A stretch of 64,000 nt of DNA from Synanceia verrucosa. Its lineage: Eukaryota > Chordata > Actinopteri > Perciformes > Synanceiidae. Positions 1-14,759 of this stretch are shown here, piece by piece. Each line of letters begins with the position of its first letter. Position 1 is the first letter of the stretch. The stretch spans positions 11,491,335 to 11,555,334 of the forward strand of contig CM056562.1 of NCBI GenBank assembly GCA_029721515.1. The letters run 5' to 3'. Under the pieces are notes generated by a model. It ran no database searches and was not told the DNA's origin. It worked only from the letters and a program-made list of their open reading frames with translations. A program made the position numbers and the translations under genes.

Positions 1-3000
1 TCATAATCATGACACATTTACAGGCCTCTGTTCCAATCTTACCCATGAGTCATATCGCTGAATGATTATAGAAGGGCGGATTTTTATGGGCTTACATTGG
101 TATTGGCTCAACCTCTAATTGGCCCAAAGCACATTTGCATTCTGGGAAGGTAATAATGGGGCTCTTTGGAGGCACTTTAAACGAGAAAGTCATTGCACTC
201 TGACTTAATTCTGCTCATAGAAGTGCTGATGCCTCCAGATGGCTTTTTTACTGAGTGTGATATGGCCATTTTGTGTGCATGATCATACACTTACTAAATA
301 CTTTGGGAATAGCTAACTTGCTAGCAATGCCACCGGCCTGTTGTTAACCATTTTTGCATTATAACATTTTTATTGTTTCTTATTTCTTACTCACAACAGA
401 AGATAAATGCAAACAAGGCAAGCTAATGTGACATGCTTGCTGAAATACAAAATAGGTGTTGACATTAATAGGTTGGTTGTTATGAATCTAGTGGGCAAGT
501 TAGAGATTTTGTTTGTCATGAATCTAGTAGACAAATTAGAGATTTATTTTCTCTCTCATCTGCTAGAACTTGTTCTCTGTTTGTATCTGTGTTTGAGTGT
601 TGTCTTGAAGGAAGCAAATAGAGGTCGTACAGTGTGGTTTGACATTCCCCAAAGGTCACTGAGGTCAAGCAGCTCTCTGTTTGAGAGATGGCGTCGGCCT
701 GAATGTGTCGAACGTGTCTTTTTACTTGTGTAAGTCCGCCCCCATTCAAAGAGACTTAACTGTTTCTCTGAACTCACTGGGAGATGAAGTGAGTGCTCTG
801 GTGCAGCTCAAACAGACTTGGCGTCAGACAATAGGCTGGGGTCTTCTATTGCACTTAGCTGAAGCTGCTGAATAGACACTGAATACACCCAGAGTGGTGC
901 AGCCATGCAGCTGCTGGACAATAGCCTGCTCAGCAGAAAGGCAGCCAGTGACCTGAAGGTCTACTCTGGTCCTGTCCACTCTGATCCCTGAACCCTCGCC
1001 ACAGTGTCAGCACCAGGAAAGCTGCAGCAGAGACAGTAATTGGAGCAAGTCAACAAAAACCCATAGTTAGGAGCATGTTTAGTTTCTAGTAGCTGGCATA
1101 AAAGAGTACTTATTTTTGTAGGCCAACCAGGAAGTCACCCTGGTGTCATCGAAACACAAATTTATGATGCTTACATGTTTTGTTCAGCAAAATAACCTTT
1201 ACCAGTTAACACTGTTTTTATGATTTTTGAAGTGTGAACGTATTTGCCAGAAGTTAAAAGCTAAAGTAAGGCTGTAAACTAAAAAACACCATAGTGACAA
1301 AAATAATATACAACCAGTCTGTAAAGGAGAATAAGCTGGCATGATGACATCTTTTAGTCTTAGTTAGCTGTGCAGCGACCGCCTTTTTGTAGACACATAA
1401 AAGCTTTCAAATTCAAAAATGAAATATTAACTAATATATTTTAGAATAAAACTCTTTTCTGTGGTTTAGGACTCATCACGGTAGCAGTCAATAGTTGAAA
1501 ATTTTGAGAAATGCTTTTATTTGCTTTGTCATCGAGAATCAGATGAGAAGACCCTGCTTATGTCTGTAGACCTAGGCTTAATCTGATGCTAGCTTAGCAC
1601 AAACACTGCAAGCAGAGGAAAACAACTCACTTTGTCAAATCTTGTCTATTTAATCCAAACACAAACAGAAATCTAATAACAAAAAGTTGTGGTTTTATGA
1701 GGTAATGCGGTATGTAGCACTCAAATTTCTGTTTGTTTGACATAAAAATGTCAAACTAGTCCTTTTATTTTGACTTCACATAGTTCTGCACCCTCTCCTA
1801 GGGACAAGAAATGATGTGGCACTGTTATATGAGCTAAAACTGGTGGAAGTCAATCTGTTTAGACAATGTTTAAACTATGTATTTGCCTCCCATAATGGGT
1901 TTAATGGGTTTTTGTGGGTGGTGACATGTTTTAATAAATCTGGATCCCATTTGGAAATGAATGTTGGCTTTGTGACTGAAAATGTTCAGGAATCCATCAC
2001 ACTGAGGGAATCTCTCTTTGTTTGAGTAGGCAATAGGAAGTATTATGTTCTGCTTTAATAATAGCAACTCTCTGAGCCACAGGCATACTCTCATTTCCCA
2101 AAATAAACACCTTCATCACTTTTACAGCGAAAATCAAACACAATTTTACACAAATCCCACCATCAGAAAGAAAAAAAAAACACACAGACACTACAGCTCC
2201 CCTCCTCCCTATTTGTGTTTATTCTGCGGATTATTCTGGCATAATCCTTTTAGAGCATAATTCAGATTAGATTTTGTGTTATTATTATTGCTGTGTCCAT
2301 TCCCTACTGTCCTTCTGGGATTTCCTGACTGCCCCGGTGCTCGTGTGCTTGGAAAATTGATTAAAACTGCTGACCACTGCCCTAGATAGTGCGGGATCTG
2401 GAAAACGTGAAAAAATCAAAGCAAACAGAAATGATACAGTGTTGAATATTTTTAAATTGAGTATGCTTTAATTAAAATGTGGGAGTATATGCTCAGCATG
2501 GTGTCACTGTAGAAATCCCTCTTTCAGGCATTGATCCTACATTAGAAAACACTGCTAATTACCTAAAGCAGAAGCTTGCCTGCATACATAAAGCTGTGGT
2601 ACCATCTGTATTTAAGCTGCCATATTGTCCTAAAAGTTCGTCAACAATTTTATATTCAGACGTCATGTTTAATCTGCCTTTTCAAGATTGTGTTTAAACA
2701 CCATCTGCCTATTACCTCCTGTCTCTAAGCTTGGGAATGTCATCCAAAGTACCCTTGAATAAATTACAGTATATGCTTAAAATTACAGTGAATGCAGAGA
2801 ATAGAAATGCATTCCCTGTCATTCATTATGTCTGTAGCACAGAGGATGTAATTTCCAGTGTTTTACCTGCCATTTTCCCTTAATGGCACTTTGTGAATAT
2901 GATGCAAGGGTAAAATATGGCTCCATATGTGGCTAAATGTCTCAAATTTATTTAATTGCTGTAGCATTTGAGCCAAATGACAGTGCATCATCACATAATG

Positions 3001-4650
3001 CCCATTCATTTTGTAAATGTTCATTCCTACAAAATTTCATTTTTAAAAATGCCTTTTTCTGCAAAATTGCACCAAAAAGAGAAAGTTGAATACATGTTTT
3101 GCAACTGTAAGCACCTTCGTTCACCTTTCACAGTCAGAAAAACACACACCAGGTCCCTCAGTCCCTGAAATACTGTACATGACCTGCACTTATGTCCTTC
3201 CAGTGCTCCCCTTTGCTTGCTTGTTTTTCTCAATTAAGATAAATTATAGAATTGCATTGGGGAGCAGGGCTGAGGAACGTTTATTGTGATGTTACCCCGA
3301 GGCACTCAGTCAATGAGTTGGAGAGAGAAACAGAGTGCTGTGGATATTTTGGTCTCTGTGCTTCACACCCCTCAGACTCCTAATGGACCACACGATATGG
3401 AACTTTAGCCTGACGTATGAGATCCCTGTGCATGTGCGTAAGAAGGAGACAAGGAGGGAAGAGGAAGTGAAGCTTGGGTTTATTGCTCATATGTGGAGGT
3501 GGAAGGAGATGAAGGAAGGGAGACAGGGGAGGTGCGGGGGCTGTGTTTGTGCTCGCTGTTGGGGACTTGAGAACAGACCAGGCTGCAGTGTACATTTCAT
3601 TACTCTGCTCTCCTCTGGAGGCCCAGGAGTGTCGCAGCTCCTTCTGTGGGCAACAGAGAGCCAGATGATTAGATGAGCTGCACCTCAGTAAATGGATGCT
3701 ATTGATCTCCACACCTTGTGATGAGCACCACCTCAGAACATGATGTGTCAAAATCAAGACGGCACAATGAATCTCACACTGTCCAAAATTGCCTCTTCTG
3801 CTCAGCTTTTTCGTCTTCACACTCCTTAAGTCGTAGCTTCACCTCAGCCCGTCCACTCTGCTTCCCTGTGTTGTTCTTTCCTTTCCATTTTTTATTTGTT
3901 CCTCTGATAGCCTTCAAGTGTCTTCACAACCGTAAAATTATTGGAGACGGCGTAATGTATATTAATGGGCTTGTACTTTTAGAGTAGTTTTGCCGTGCAT
4001 GCTATAATATTTCATGGGGAGGAAAGAAAACACAGTAGCGCGCCTCTGTGTCGGGTAATTATATTGAGATTGCGATCTGTTGTTTTTCTACATTCACATG
4101 CAGAATTGTGGTGCTCTCTCATCACGGATGGAGGTTAAAGGTCGCAGAAAGGTGACGCCATGGTTGAGGGATCTTTTTATAGGCGTCTGTTTTAACAGTG
4201 TAGCGTGAGGTCTTAGTGCAGCAGAAGTATCATAATATGGAGCAGTGAAGCCTGGGATATGGAGTTAACAGAGGGCTGTGACCTTTGAGCTACAGATTTG
4301 CACTGGATAAATTGCAGTGTTATATGCTGATGTTGTGAGGGCACGAGTGTGAGCTATCACAACAGGCATCTCAATATGAATACGTTATTAACTAGCTTCA
4401 GACTTGATAAAGCTGTGGCGTCTAGTATGAATTAAGCATATTTGCAGAGTAGCTGGAGTCTCATTTCATTCACATCAATCATTTGCTGTTTGCTTTTTTG
4501 TCTGGTTCTGGCATGTTAACTGTTCAAATAGACCCTGCCTTATTGTTGTACAAACAAACGAATAGTGTTTTGTACCTCACATGAATTCTGTAATCTGGTC
4601 AGCCACCCAAACACCACTCACCTATAACTGGATGCTCTCTATCACATCCT

Positions 4651-4651
<1 letters not shown>

Positions 4652-4686
<35 letters not shown>
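4652..4686. repeat. (CA)n microsatellite
   Basis: About 17 uninterrupted CA units. Confidence 0.95.
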
Positions 4687-4689
<3 letters not shown>

Positions 4690-7673
4690 CTGCCAGTTCT
4701 TTGTTGTTGTGGAAATTGGAAGTTATAAAGTCAGTAATGATAAATAGATTGTAAATTGTTGGGAAGATAATAAACGCCTTTATGTTTGCAGCCCCCCATT
4801 GTGCTTCTCAAATGACCCAAATGACCGCCACCATATGAGGGTCAAGCAGTTCTATTCTTACAGTTTCCAGCACAGTGTGGCCATTCAAGACTGCACTCCT
4901 GTTGCTCTATGAAGGCTCCAGAAGGCTGATTCCTGTTACAACACCTCCATATTTTGAACTCTTAAAGCTACTGTCATCAGTATTTTTGCATCGCCAAAGA
5001 AACAGATGCCCTAACCAGGGGTTGCTAACACTGGTCAACATTATTTTTAGTCAGCTCTTTCATCATTGCTATCAAAAGGAATGAATAACCTTAAGCTCCA
5101 GGATTACGTCTAACATTGATTGTCAACCATCTAAATCTTCTTCTGGATTTTTCGGGGAAGAAATATCACCGCTGTCTGCTATCTCCTCCCCTCAAGATAA
5201 ACACAGACAATGGACAGATATTTAATGAATTCAGCTTTTGAATGAGCTGCTGCTTATCATTGGAGAGCACCGGTGCAGGAGATTTTGAACATGGATATAA
5301 GCATACACACCAGTACTGTAAGTAATAACGTGAACTTGGAGCTGAAGAGTGTGTATTGTTTGGCAGGAGTTTAGGTGCTACCTGTGAATCATTTTAGCAT
5401 ACTATGAGTCTTCTTTGAGTAGCGTCAGTGCTTTAAGCTCAGAATTCAAAAGCGATTATACAAAGTTAATCTACGTGAATAATAATCTGCAAATGGGGAG
5501 CTGGGCCGCAGTGTATTTTGTACGCATGTGTGTGGTTTCAAAACCCCAATACGTCATCTATGCACAATTCCATAGATTGTCCCTAAATCCCACACAGAAT
5601 AACATCTAATCAGATGCTGTAGTGTCCCATATGTTGCATGTGTGCTCTTATTTAAGCTGTTGATGTGTGAATTCATCCTACACACAAACAGTTCCAGTCC
5701 TTACCTGTCATACCTTTTCCATCAACCTGTAACCTGTCTGTCACAGCAGTGCATTAAGCAGCTGACTTGCTTCCATATTGTCAGATTTAAGACAAACCAG
5801 CTAGGCCGATGGATAGATGGGTGCATTTAGTTTTTTTTTTACCTTCACATAGTTATTTCTTTCCATGTCTTTGCGTGCTAGTTCAGTTATCTAGTCTCTA
5901 AGCAGCACTCTTTCTTTGGCTTTTCATCTTCAATAATCAATACTGATCCTATGAATCCAGGTCATCTCGGCTCCTGTGGCTTCTCTGTCTCCCACTCTCT
6001 TTCTCACTCTGTCTTTATCAATCTCTGTCTCGCTTGCCCTCCATCTCCATCTTCTTCTTTATTCCTGTCTTTTTTTTCTTCTTCCTCATGTTCTGTCTTC
6101 TGCCGCCTCACTGTCCTCCTCCTGAAAAATGACTTTATCCATCTGGACAGAGCACTACGTGGCCCTTACACTATTAGTCCTCGTGTGGCACTGATTAAAA
6201 ATAGATTGGAGTCAGAATTAGCTGAGACTTTTTTTTATCCCTTGTCTCTCTTCATCATAAAGTGTACACTGAAATCTATTGGCTTGAAAAAATGGATAAA
6301 AGAAAGTGAGAGGTCATCAACAAAATGGCCCAGTCTTCCCTTTTGTCTCTGCTCAGTCTGTTAGTGTTTGTGTATGAGAAGCAGTGAGTGTTTGTCAGGG
6401 AGTATGCGTACCGCCTGCGGAGCCCTTCGGTGGGTGCTGTCTCATGTCGAGCAGTGTGTTTGAGAGGCTTGTCGAGGTAAAGCTCCTGTCAGCGCCTGGC
6501 CAGAGGGAGTGTACTGATGAAAGGCCTCTTCATCATCCTAATGGGATACACAAACCTCTTAACCAGTACCGCTGCCATGGCTTCAGCCGGGTGAAACCGA
6601 TGAGAGAGAGAGGAAGGAAGAAAGAGCACTGAGTGACTAGACGGGCCACACACACCAAGGACCACACTGAAAACATACACAAGTGTACAATGTAAAAAAA
6701 TGTATAGTGTAAACAAAGCAATGGTGTTGGGAGAGGAGGAGTCGTGACTCCGGGCTGGCTCAGGTTTGTGAGAGGTTCAGTGGGCCAGGGTCAGGCCAGG
6801 ATCTGGGACAGAGAGTTAATGCCCTGCTGTCCACTGGCCATGTGCCCCCCTCTCCACTGGCATAGATCCAGAGTCAGGGCCATAAATATGACGGATTATA
6901 CTAATTTTGACCATTTGATTAAATGTTAAAAAAAACTAGTAACACACACGAAACAGACAAAAACACCTAAAATATCTCATAAAGACATTCATCTCCCAGA
7001 CATTTCATCTATTTAATTTTATCATATCTACACACATTCATACAGAAGCTGTCCAATAAAGCACACCCACATTTCCCACCCAGATTTTGTCTTTTATATG
7101 GGGATCTATTGACAGAAATAGAATATAGTAATAAGTATTTTATTTAGTAATGACCTGACCTTCTGATTCTGAATCTGATTTCTGATAATGATCTGAAAGT
7201 AAGAATTGTTGAGCGGTACAGAGTGGGGCCTCCAGTACTTTAACTATAATATATCATATTTATTTGGGGACTTTGTGAACATTAGGATACTGAGGATGGA
7301 GGAAAATAAACTAAAAATAGACTTCCATAGTTTTTTCTGATGTCTGAGGAATTCCACATGAGTGGGGTTTGAAGGATCAAAAAACTTTGATTTGACCCAG
7401 GCCAGAGGAGGACACGGTCTGAGAGTGGATCAAAGCACCAGAGGGAGCAGAGTGGGAGAGGAGGAGAAGAAGCCAAACAGCGATCGGGAAAGAGTCTCTC
7501 ATCATTATTGTCACAGTGTTGCACACTCTGGTCACTCAGTGTCACCATCAGTCTTTCTTGGCCTTGGGCGTCTGGCGGGTGAAACCCTCACTCTCCTTCC
7601 ATCCATCCATCTCTCCCCGTTTCACTCTACACACACATACCCAAGCATGTTTTCTCTCCCATTCGCAGCCACC

Positions 7674-7695
7674 TTTTTTTTTTTTTTTTTTTTTT
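7674..7695. repeat. Poly(T) tract
   Basis: A run of about 22 T. No target-site duplication or retroelement body is visible next to it, so I treat it as a simple repeat. Confidence 0.85.
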
Positions 7696-9069
7696 GCGTA
7701 TGCCGAGGGGATTTTTCGTCATGCACTCTTCATCACTGCTCTCCATCACCGCCATTCCTGCCAGTCCAGTCATACTGGTCCTGGCCAGAGGCTCAGGGTT
7801 GTCCTCTTTTCTCCGTTCCAGCGCAGTCACCATTCTGTCCCTGGGTCAAGGACACGTTCCCCAAGCTGCTGTGAAGTGCAGCGAAAAAATTTGACGTCAG
7901 ACAGAAACCAAAGCATCGTAAATGATTGAAGCTTGAGTGCTGACTCATCACACAGGAGGAATAAACCCTTTTTTGACCTAAAACATAACAAGATTTACAT
8001 CCGTAGAATAGAGCAGAGATGCACAAGGGGCTGTCCAGGTTGCCGATAACTTTGCGGCGATGCTGCCAGTCCCCTTGTGCAATGCAGAGTAATCAGTTCT
8101 CACTGTTTCACAATCTGTTAAGAGCTGAGATTGCCAGATATGGAAAAAATTGTCCTGGCCTAGAGTGATAGTCTGTGAGATGCTTGTGCTTTAGTTATTA
8201 CTTTTTATGTTTTGAAGCTGCACTGCTCTGAGATTACCTGGCAGTTAAACAGCGTGTTGTGTTTTCCCTGTCCTATCTTGAAGTCTTTACTTCCTCTGGG
8301 TTTAGATTTGTTTTCTCTCCCTTGCTGTTGGATTGGAAAAGTACCACAATGTGTATTAAAAATAACAAAATAAATCCAGAGATCCAGATTTGGTTCACTG
8401 GAAGAAGAGGTCTGGAAGGAGATCTTTCCATTCTCCTTCTGCCCTTTTTCTGATTTGAGCAAATGTGTCAGAGTTGATGCAGGGAGGAAAATTTATTTTG
8501 AGAGAATGATGAAGTGATGTATAAAGGTAGTGAAGGAAAAAGATCAAAAGGATAAAAAACAACCATTAGCTTCTGCACAGGACTACTTTCGCTTACAAGA
8601 CCCCAACGTTCTGCATGGCGTGGAGATTGAATCTCGCTTCTATTCTGCCGCTCCATTTGTCCTCCTCTGCTATCGCCACATCACCTCTCGTCATCTATCT
8701 CCTCCAACATGGATTTTCTGCCTATTAGTGCCCTAATCTTTTCTGTCTCCTTGTCTCTCCTCGCTATCTGTCTATTTCGATCTCATACTTTCCCATTTTT
8801 AATTTATAATATCTGGTCAAAATCATCTGTTTTCAAAGTTCTTAACCATGTTATCCGATCTTTGTTTATTATTTAACCAACAGTTTGGTGTCATTATCAG
8901 TATTTCATGTCTGTCAAACCTCAAGTAAGTTTTGTAATTTAATTTAATTTAAGTTTTATAACAAGCTTTTGCTTGTATCTTGTTTTCCAAATACTAATGT
9001 CCTTGTCTAATTTCAGACATACATTGAACGGTTCATTTTGCGAATATTGTATTTGCCAAATTTACAAAG

Positions 9070-9071
<2 letters not shown>

Positions 9072-9101
<30 letters not shown>
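9072..9101. repeat. (CA)n microsatellite
   Basis: About 15 CA units. Confidence 0.95.
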
Positions 9102-9104
<3 letters not shown>

Positions 9105-9439
9105 GCTAGCCTACAGCATGTTGCTTGTTGTGTACTGCATATCTAGGGATTTCTCTGATGCAAGGGGACGCAATGAAGGAACAGAGTGACGCCAACCCCG
9201 CTGTGTTTGTGTGGGGTGTGAGCGTGGCTCAGTACATGCACACATTTTGTTTTGTTTTTTTTCACCTCACTTTGTTTGTCCGTGTTGTCACCTCTGTCAC
9301 ACTGACTTGGTAACTCATTATTTGTGAGTGGGCATGTCTGCATCAGTGTTGTCATTTCCTGTACACTTTTGTGACAGTGAGGTCTGCTCTTGTCTTTGTA
9401 TATATCGTCCAATCCTCTGTTTGTGTGTGTGAGTCGTAT

Positions 9440-9605
9440 GAGACGTGGCCCGTCGATCCGCTGTCAATCCAGCTCATCTCCTCATCTGTTCATTAGCATG
9501 ACAGAGAAGCTCTCCTGCCAAAGCAGTTAGTCACAAGAATCAACCCCTGTCACAACACATTACAGCAGCAGGCATCTCTAATAGCACTGGCAGTCGTGGC
9601 AACCA
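9440..9605. promoter_or_regulatory. Candidate conserved non-coding element
   Basis: The stretch is unlike its simple-repeat surroundings: balanced composition, no open frame, no repeats, and several short words typical of developmental enhancers, including ATTAG (homeobox core) and CTGTCAATC (TALE/PBX-like). This is pattern recognition only. No alignment was possible, so its status depends on comparison with other fish. Confidence 0.2.
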
Positions 9606-10274
9606 TAACCAATGCCCACAGCACACACACTCACACACTCAGACCAATCAAGAGTTGCACTTGATCTGCACCCAGGGAGTGTTTCTGTGTTTCTTTCCAT
9701 CTATGTTTCCCAGCTCCTTCCTTCCTTCCTTCCCAGCCTTGTCATTAATCTCCTACCTGTACTTACCCCTCCATTGCTCTCATTTTCTTGTCCTTTCCTG
9801 AAATTTTCATTTTTAATCCATCCGTCCGCCCTATAATGTTTTTGTTACCTGTACCGTTCTTTCCACTCTCCTCTTCATTTTCACCTGCTCAGGGTGTCTC
9901 ATGTGATTTGTACAGGAAGTTTGATCCAGCCATCTTCCTGTCACCAGGGAGTTGACTTGTCATATCAAATAATAAAACATGCATACGTTGTGGCGCCTTT
10001 TGCCGACTCCTCTCAAACTCATAGTTTGTTCCTGACTTAACATATTACCTCATGATGGTATTTTTTTTTTAAACAAAGGAGCATCTTGACATTCAGAGAG
10101 CTTTAACAGACACTCAAATGAAAGGGTAGCAGACAGTTGGTACAACAATTGATGGTGTTTGTGTAAACGACATGTAATTTGACTGTCTCCAGTCTTACTG
10201 GAATCCTTGACTGGGGTGGACTTGTTTTGTTGACGTCTGTGTTTGTGTGAGGTCATGTGCACAACCCCACCCTG

Positions 10275-10276
<2 letters not shown>

Positions 10277-10314
<38 letters not shown>
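10277..10314. repeat. (TG)n microsatellite
   Basis: About 19 TG units. Confidence 0.95.
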
Positions 10315-10316
<2 letters not shown>

Positions 10317-10849
10317 ACAACAAAATGGGGTAAAAATGAGCAGGGATTTACCTTTAAGGCAGGAGCTGTCAGGCCTTGTCTCAAGGAGCGGCCAGCCAGA
10401 TTGAATGGCATTTGACAACAATCCACCCTTTCCCCCTCCACCTAAACATGTTTACACGTACATAATTACACTACTTCAGCGTATTGTGTATGTATTCTGG
10501 ATGCATAATGCAGAACTCTGTCTTTTTTTTGGTAAGTCAAAAAAGGACAATACAATTTAATGTCTCCCGGCAAACATGAATGCTGTATGAGGTTGATGCC
10601 ACACAGTTTGTCCTCTGTGTGGTTCTCAGAGTGTGAGTGTGTGCGTGTGCGAGCAGCAATCAGTTCAAGGAGTGATGAGAGAGGACAGAAGAGTGACCTG
10701 GTGAGGGGACGGGGAGGTGGAGTGTTGCAGAAGTTGGGAAAGAGGTGGATCAGAGGACAGGAGGAGGGGTGAACTCGCCTGTAGCCCAGCCAAGGCAGAG
10801 CCAATGCAAGTACAGTGGGATGGAGGGTGAGGCATGGCTGGTGGGGGGA

Positions 10850-10970
10850 GTGGGTAATTACAGGGGCCCAGAGAGGAGAGGCCTGTAATCAGCCTGCCCT
10901 CAGGAAGGAATGCAGCTCATCTTCTCATGTAATTACTGCCATTTAAACGGCCCCAGCTCCCAAACACTCA
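10850..10970. promoter_or_regulatory. Candidate conserved non-coding element with two TAATTA sites
   Basis: Two homeodomain core sites TAATTA occur at 10855-10860 and 10930-10935 within a non-repetitive, non-coding block that also contains GGGGCCC and ATTTAAA words. The spacing and complexity resemble an enhancer. It lies in the presumed first intron of unc5b, a developmentally regulated guidance receptor, where enhancers are expected. Inference only. Confidence 0.22.
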
Positions 10971-12163
10971 TCCCACTGTACTGTTCACCTATTCACCATA
11001 CAAACTTGCATACATGAAAAAACCCCTACTAACACACAGTCACTCTGAGACAATTGGTGAGAGAGAACCACAGATTTTCAACAAGGCTTCCAAATGAGGC
11101 AGCGAGGTGGCAAGAGAATGAGTGATGGAGAGACAGACGGAAGACAATATGTGTGCATGTGTGTAGCGGCAGTGTGTGCACCGTACTTAATGGCTGTGTA
11201 GACTGCAGGGCTCTAGAGGCGCCGGCTCCATGTGAATACCATCCATGGCAACCTGCCACTCTGGGTAGATTTGCGCAACTCTCATCAAGCAGCTGCACAG
11301 TGCCGGAGCAGTGAAGCAGCGGCGCCTTACACTCAACACATGCAGTTATGTCTGCACACAGTGTCATTCTGCCATATGAGTTTGACCTCCAAGTAATAGT
11401 TGTGACATTGGTCTGTAATTTCAAGAGGATAATGGGAAAACAACACTGTCTCACCCGCTCTGTCACTCTCTCCCCCCCTCACAGTGATTGATAGAACCGC
11501 TTGTGTGCGCCTGTGTTCCCATGCAGTAGGTGGTCGTCGGGGCACACACAAACAGCACAGGGCCACTTTTTGATGGGCTATGATTAATGAGCTCCATGGG
11601 GGGTAGCGCCCCCTAGCTGCGATAGAGCATACTTTCAGCCATGCTGCTGGCCCCCGACTCCGTCTATTCAGATGCACCAGTAGCAACAGTGGAATCGCAG
11701 CTACAACACAAGCGCAAATCCTCTTAGCGCTCCCACTCGCGCAGTCACACTCACCCACACATTCAAAAACAGTCACAGAATCTCACTTAGAGTAGGCTGT
11801 CCCTTGCATAAACAGTGAGTATATTTAATCCGGAGTGTGTTACAAACAGGTCCGCCCAACCTCTCTCTCTCACATACACACACACACAGTTTGAACGTAG
11901 TGTGGGTTCGTGTGAAACAGCCAGTTATCAGTAAAAAACACTGCTGACTGTCACTCTGTCATTGGGCCTTGTGTTTGTGTGTCGTCATCCCCCCCAGCAT
12001 GCCCTCCAACAGGGCTGATTATGTGTCATTAAAACCAACCACCAAGGGCTTAAGAGAAAAGAAAGAAGAGACAGTTAGTCCTTATAAAAAGGGCAGGTCA
12101 CACTTCATTTACAATCAGTGGGGTGTAGGGGCAACACACAGATGTGTAAATGAGGTCTTGCAA

Positions 12164-12164
<1 letters not shown>

Positions 12165-12209
<45 letters not shown>
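12165..12209. repeat. (TG)n microsatellite running into (AG)n
   Basis: About 22 TG units followed directly by a short AG run. A CT/CA-rich tract follows at about 12370-12415. Confidence 0.95.
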
Positions 12210-12217
<8 letters not shown>

Positions 12218-14712
12218 TCATGTCCTCAGGCTTGCTCTCGCTCCTCTTGCCACCCGGACATGCTGGATGGACAAGCGAAGCATTTCTGTCACTCTGTATC
12301 TCCATCACCCACTCGGCCTTCTCACTCTGCCAGCCTGCTTTCCAGCTTCCTGTCACCTACCTCCTTATTTCTCTCTCTTTCTCGCTCTCTCTCTCTCACA
12401 CACACACACACATACACTTTTTCTACCACTTTTTCTTTCCCTGCCTCATGCAGATTGCATCTTTCTTACTCAGTTGCATTCGCTTGCATGTGCACTTTGC
12501 ACAGGCAGTTACATGCTCACCCTTGCACTTTAGTGGAACAGGAAGTTTCACACTCCACAGAAATAGTCAACTTCAATATTTGCAACAGGTGTATGTGTCC
12601 CGATAGGACCACAGTTAATGGTGAGAAGTCAACAATATGAATAAAAAACACTAAAACAAGTGACCCACCCTAGGTGACAGACACAAGAGAAGGATGGCAT
12701 AACTTCAAACAACACAGTATCTTTATGCTGTTTATAACACATATTTTGAAAAAAGTACAGAAGTAAAATGGAGATGCAGCTTTATTCATCTTTACCAAAC
12801 AACCAGGTTATTATCTAAGTTTAACAAAAGAAATGTATAAATTCCTCTATGGGGGATTGATTTGATTTTTCAAGATGTAGCAGAGGTTCTGCCAATGTGT
12901 AACTGTAAATTGATATAAGATATATTTTGTGTAAGTTGTTGGAAGTGTTTTTAAGGAGCTAGTTTAAGTGCTTTCTCTTGTTTCCTGTGTTTATCTCATG
13001 GTTAACACATCTTTGACCTGTTGCTGCACAACACACAAAGATGCAACAAGCATTGCTCTTTTTATCTGACTCTTGGCAAAATGACAAGAAGGTGTATTCT
13101 CAAATATCAGCCCTTTCCTTTAGTCTTTGGTCTTATATTTTTTTACCTGTTAGAGGGGGTGGAAATCACAAAGAGCTACAGGCAGAAAAAAGAAGGTGAG
13201 TAAGAATGAAGGAGGACTTGAAGAGGAATGCGTGTGTCTGACTGTGTGAGACGTGAAGTCTGTTAGTTAGAGAGTCACCATGGTGAGTACAAAGAAACTG
13301 GCTGCAGAGCCATGTGGAGCCGCTGTAGGTGCACAACATGGTAATAGTATCAAAATATCCAAACAAGAACTTTCAAAGCCAACGTGTGGAAGGCTTTATG
13401 AGAGAGCACAGTGTCGCTCTAAGCAGGATGTCAATCTCTGCTTCCTGCCTCCTGTTGCCTCGCAGCTACCATGATGAAATGAAAAATAGTGGCGTATGTT
13501 AGTCACTGGTGAAACAACCTCATCATCAGCCACCCCATCTGCACTCAAAAGGGCTGCTTATACTGTAAGTGTCTGTGTGAATGTGTGTGTTCGGTCAGAT
13601 GGGTGAACCACATGACTTCTCGCACCACGTCCGCCTTTTGTTGATGTGAGAGGTGACGCTGTGTTGCTCTAATCTGCGCTTGTGTCGCCTCTTGCCCGGT
13701 CTGATGCCAACACACACACTGAGACTGTCTTCATCACACATTCACTGACTTTTTCCCCCATCAATTTCTTCATCCAAATCTCAACATGCACTTTTTTTAG
13801 TCTCCACATCTCTTCACTTCATCTTTTCCCTCCCTGCTGGTTTCTTCCCTCTCTTCCTGTAGCAAGTTGTTTTCAGGCTGATGAGGATGAGGTCAGTCTG
13901 AATATCAATCATTCAATGTAATTGTCCTTTAAGAAAAGCAAGGAGAGACTGTCTCCCCCCATCCATCTCTGTCTCTTTCAACCTGCCTCTGTGTGCTGTG
14001 CGTGTCTCTGCCTTAGGGCTTCCTCACAAGAACGATGATAATGAGGTAGATTGGTTGAGGATGATGGATATGCTCAGCCCGTCAATGCTACATAATGTCT
14101 GCTGATCACTCTATTTACTGGCCTTGTTTCCTGTGTCACCAGCAGTGTTGTTATATTTGACTGTCTGTCCTCACAGCTGTTTGTTCTTAGCAAACCGGTT
14201 GAGCTTCATAGCTGTGGGCTATAGTCTATGCGTGTGTGTTTACGTTTAAGGCAGTAGGATGTCATTTGAAGTCTAGTGGAGCTGCACAAAGTGCTTTGAA
14301 TCCAGCAGGCAGAACGGGAGGAGGACTGGAGGCAGGGGAGGGACAGAATAAAAGCACTCCCATGTCAGACACCAAGCTGGAAAGAGGAAGGGAAGAGGAG
14401 GGACACTGTGCTGTTGTTTGTTTGTTCTTGACCTCATAGGACGCCTGAGAGATTCTTGATGTTGCCAAACACAACCTGACCCCGTGCCTTTTGTGGCGTC
14501 TATTAGTTGTTTGGCTGCTTCAATGTATTCTTCTTCTGATGCTTTATTCTCTCTCACACACTTTTCCCCCCACTTGTGAGTGCTGTGTTGGGATAGTGAG
14601 GGCACTGGAGGGGACAGTAATGACTAACTCTGTAAAGGTAATGATAAAGTACAGACACTTTAGATTCCACTCTGGCTAGAGGCGCTGGGGCTAAGAAAAT
14701 TACAGTTTGTCC

Positions 14713-14759
14713 GTGTGTGTGTGTGTGTGTGTGTGTGCGTGTGCGTGTGCGTGTGTGTG
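14713..14759. repeat. Imperfect (TG)n/(CG TG)n microsatellite
   Basis: A TG run interrupted by regularly spaced TGCG units. A second pure TG run lies at 14873-14898. Confidence 0.92.

Noticed and set aside
7362..7874. 170-codon open frame on the plus strand
   Set aside because: Pyrimidine-rich low-complexity sequence including a poly(T) run; overlapping frames are equally open.
11969..12640. 223-codon open frame with a valine/cysteine run
   Set aside because: Driven by TG and CT/CA microsatellites; no family resemblance.
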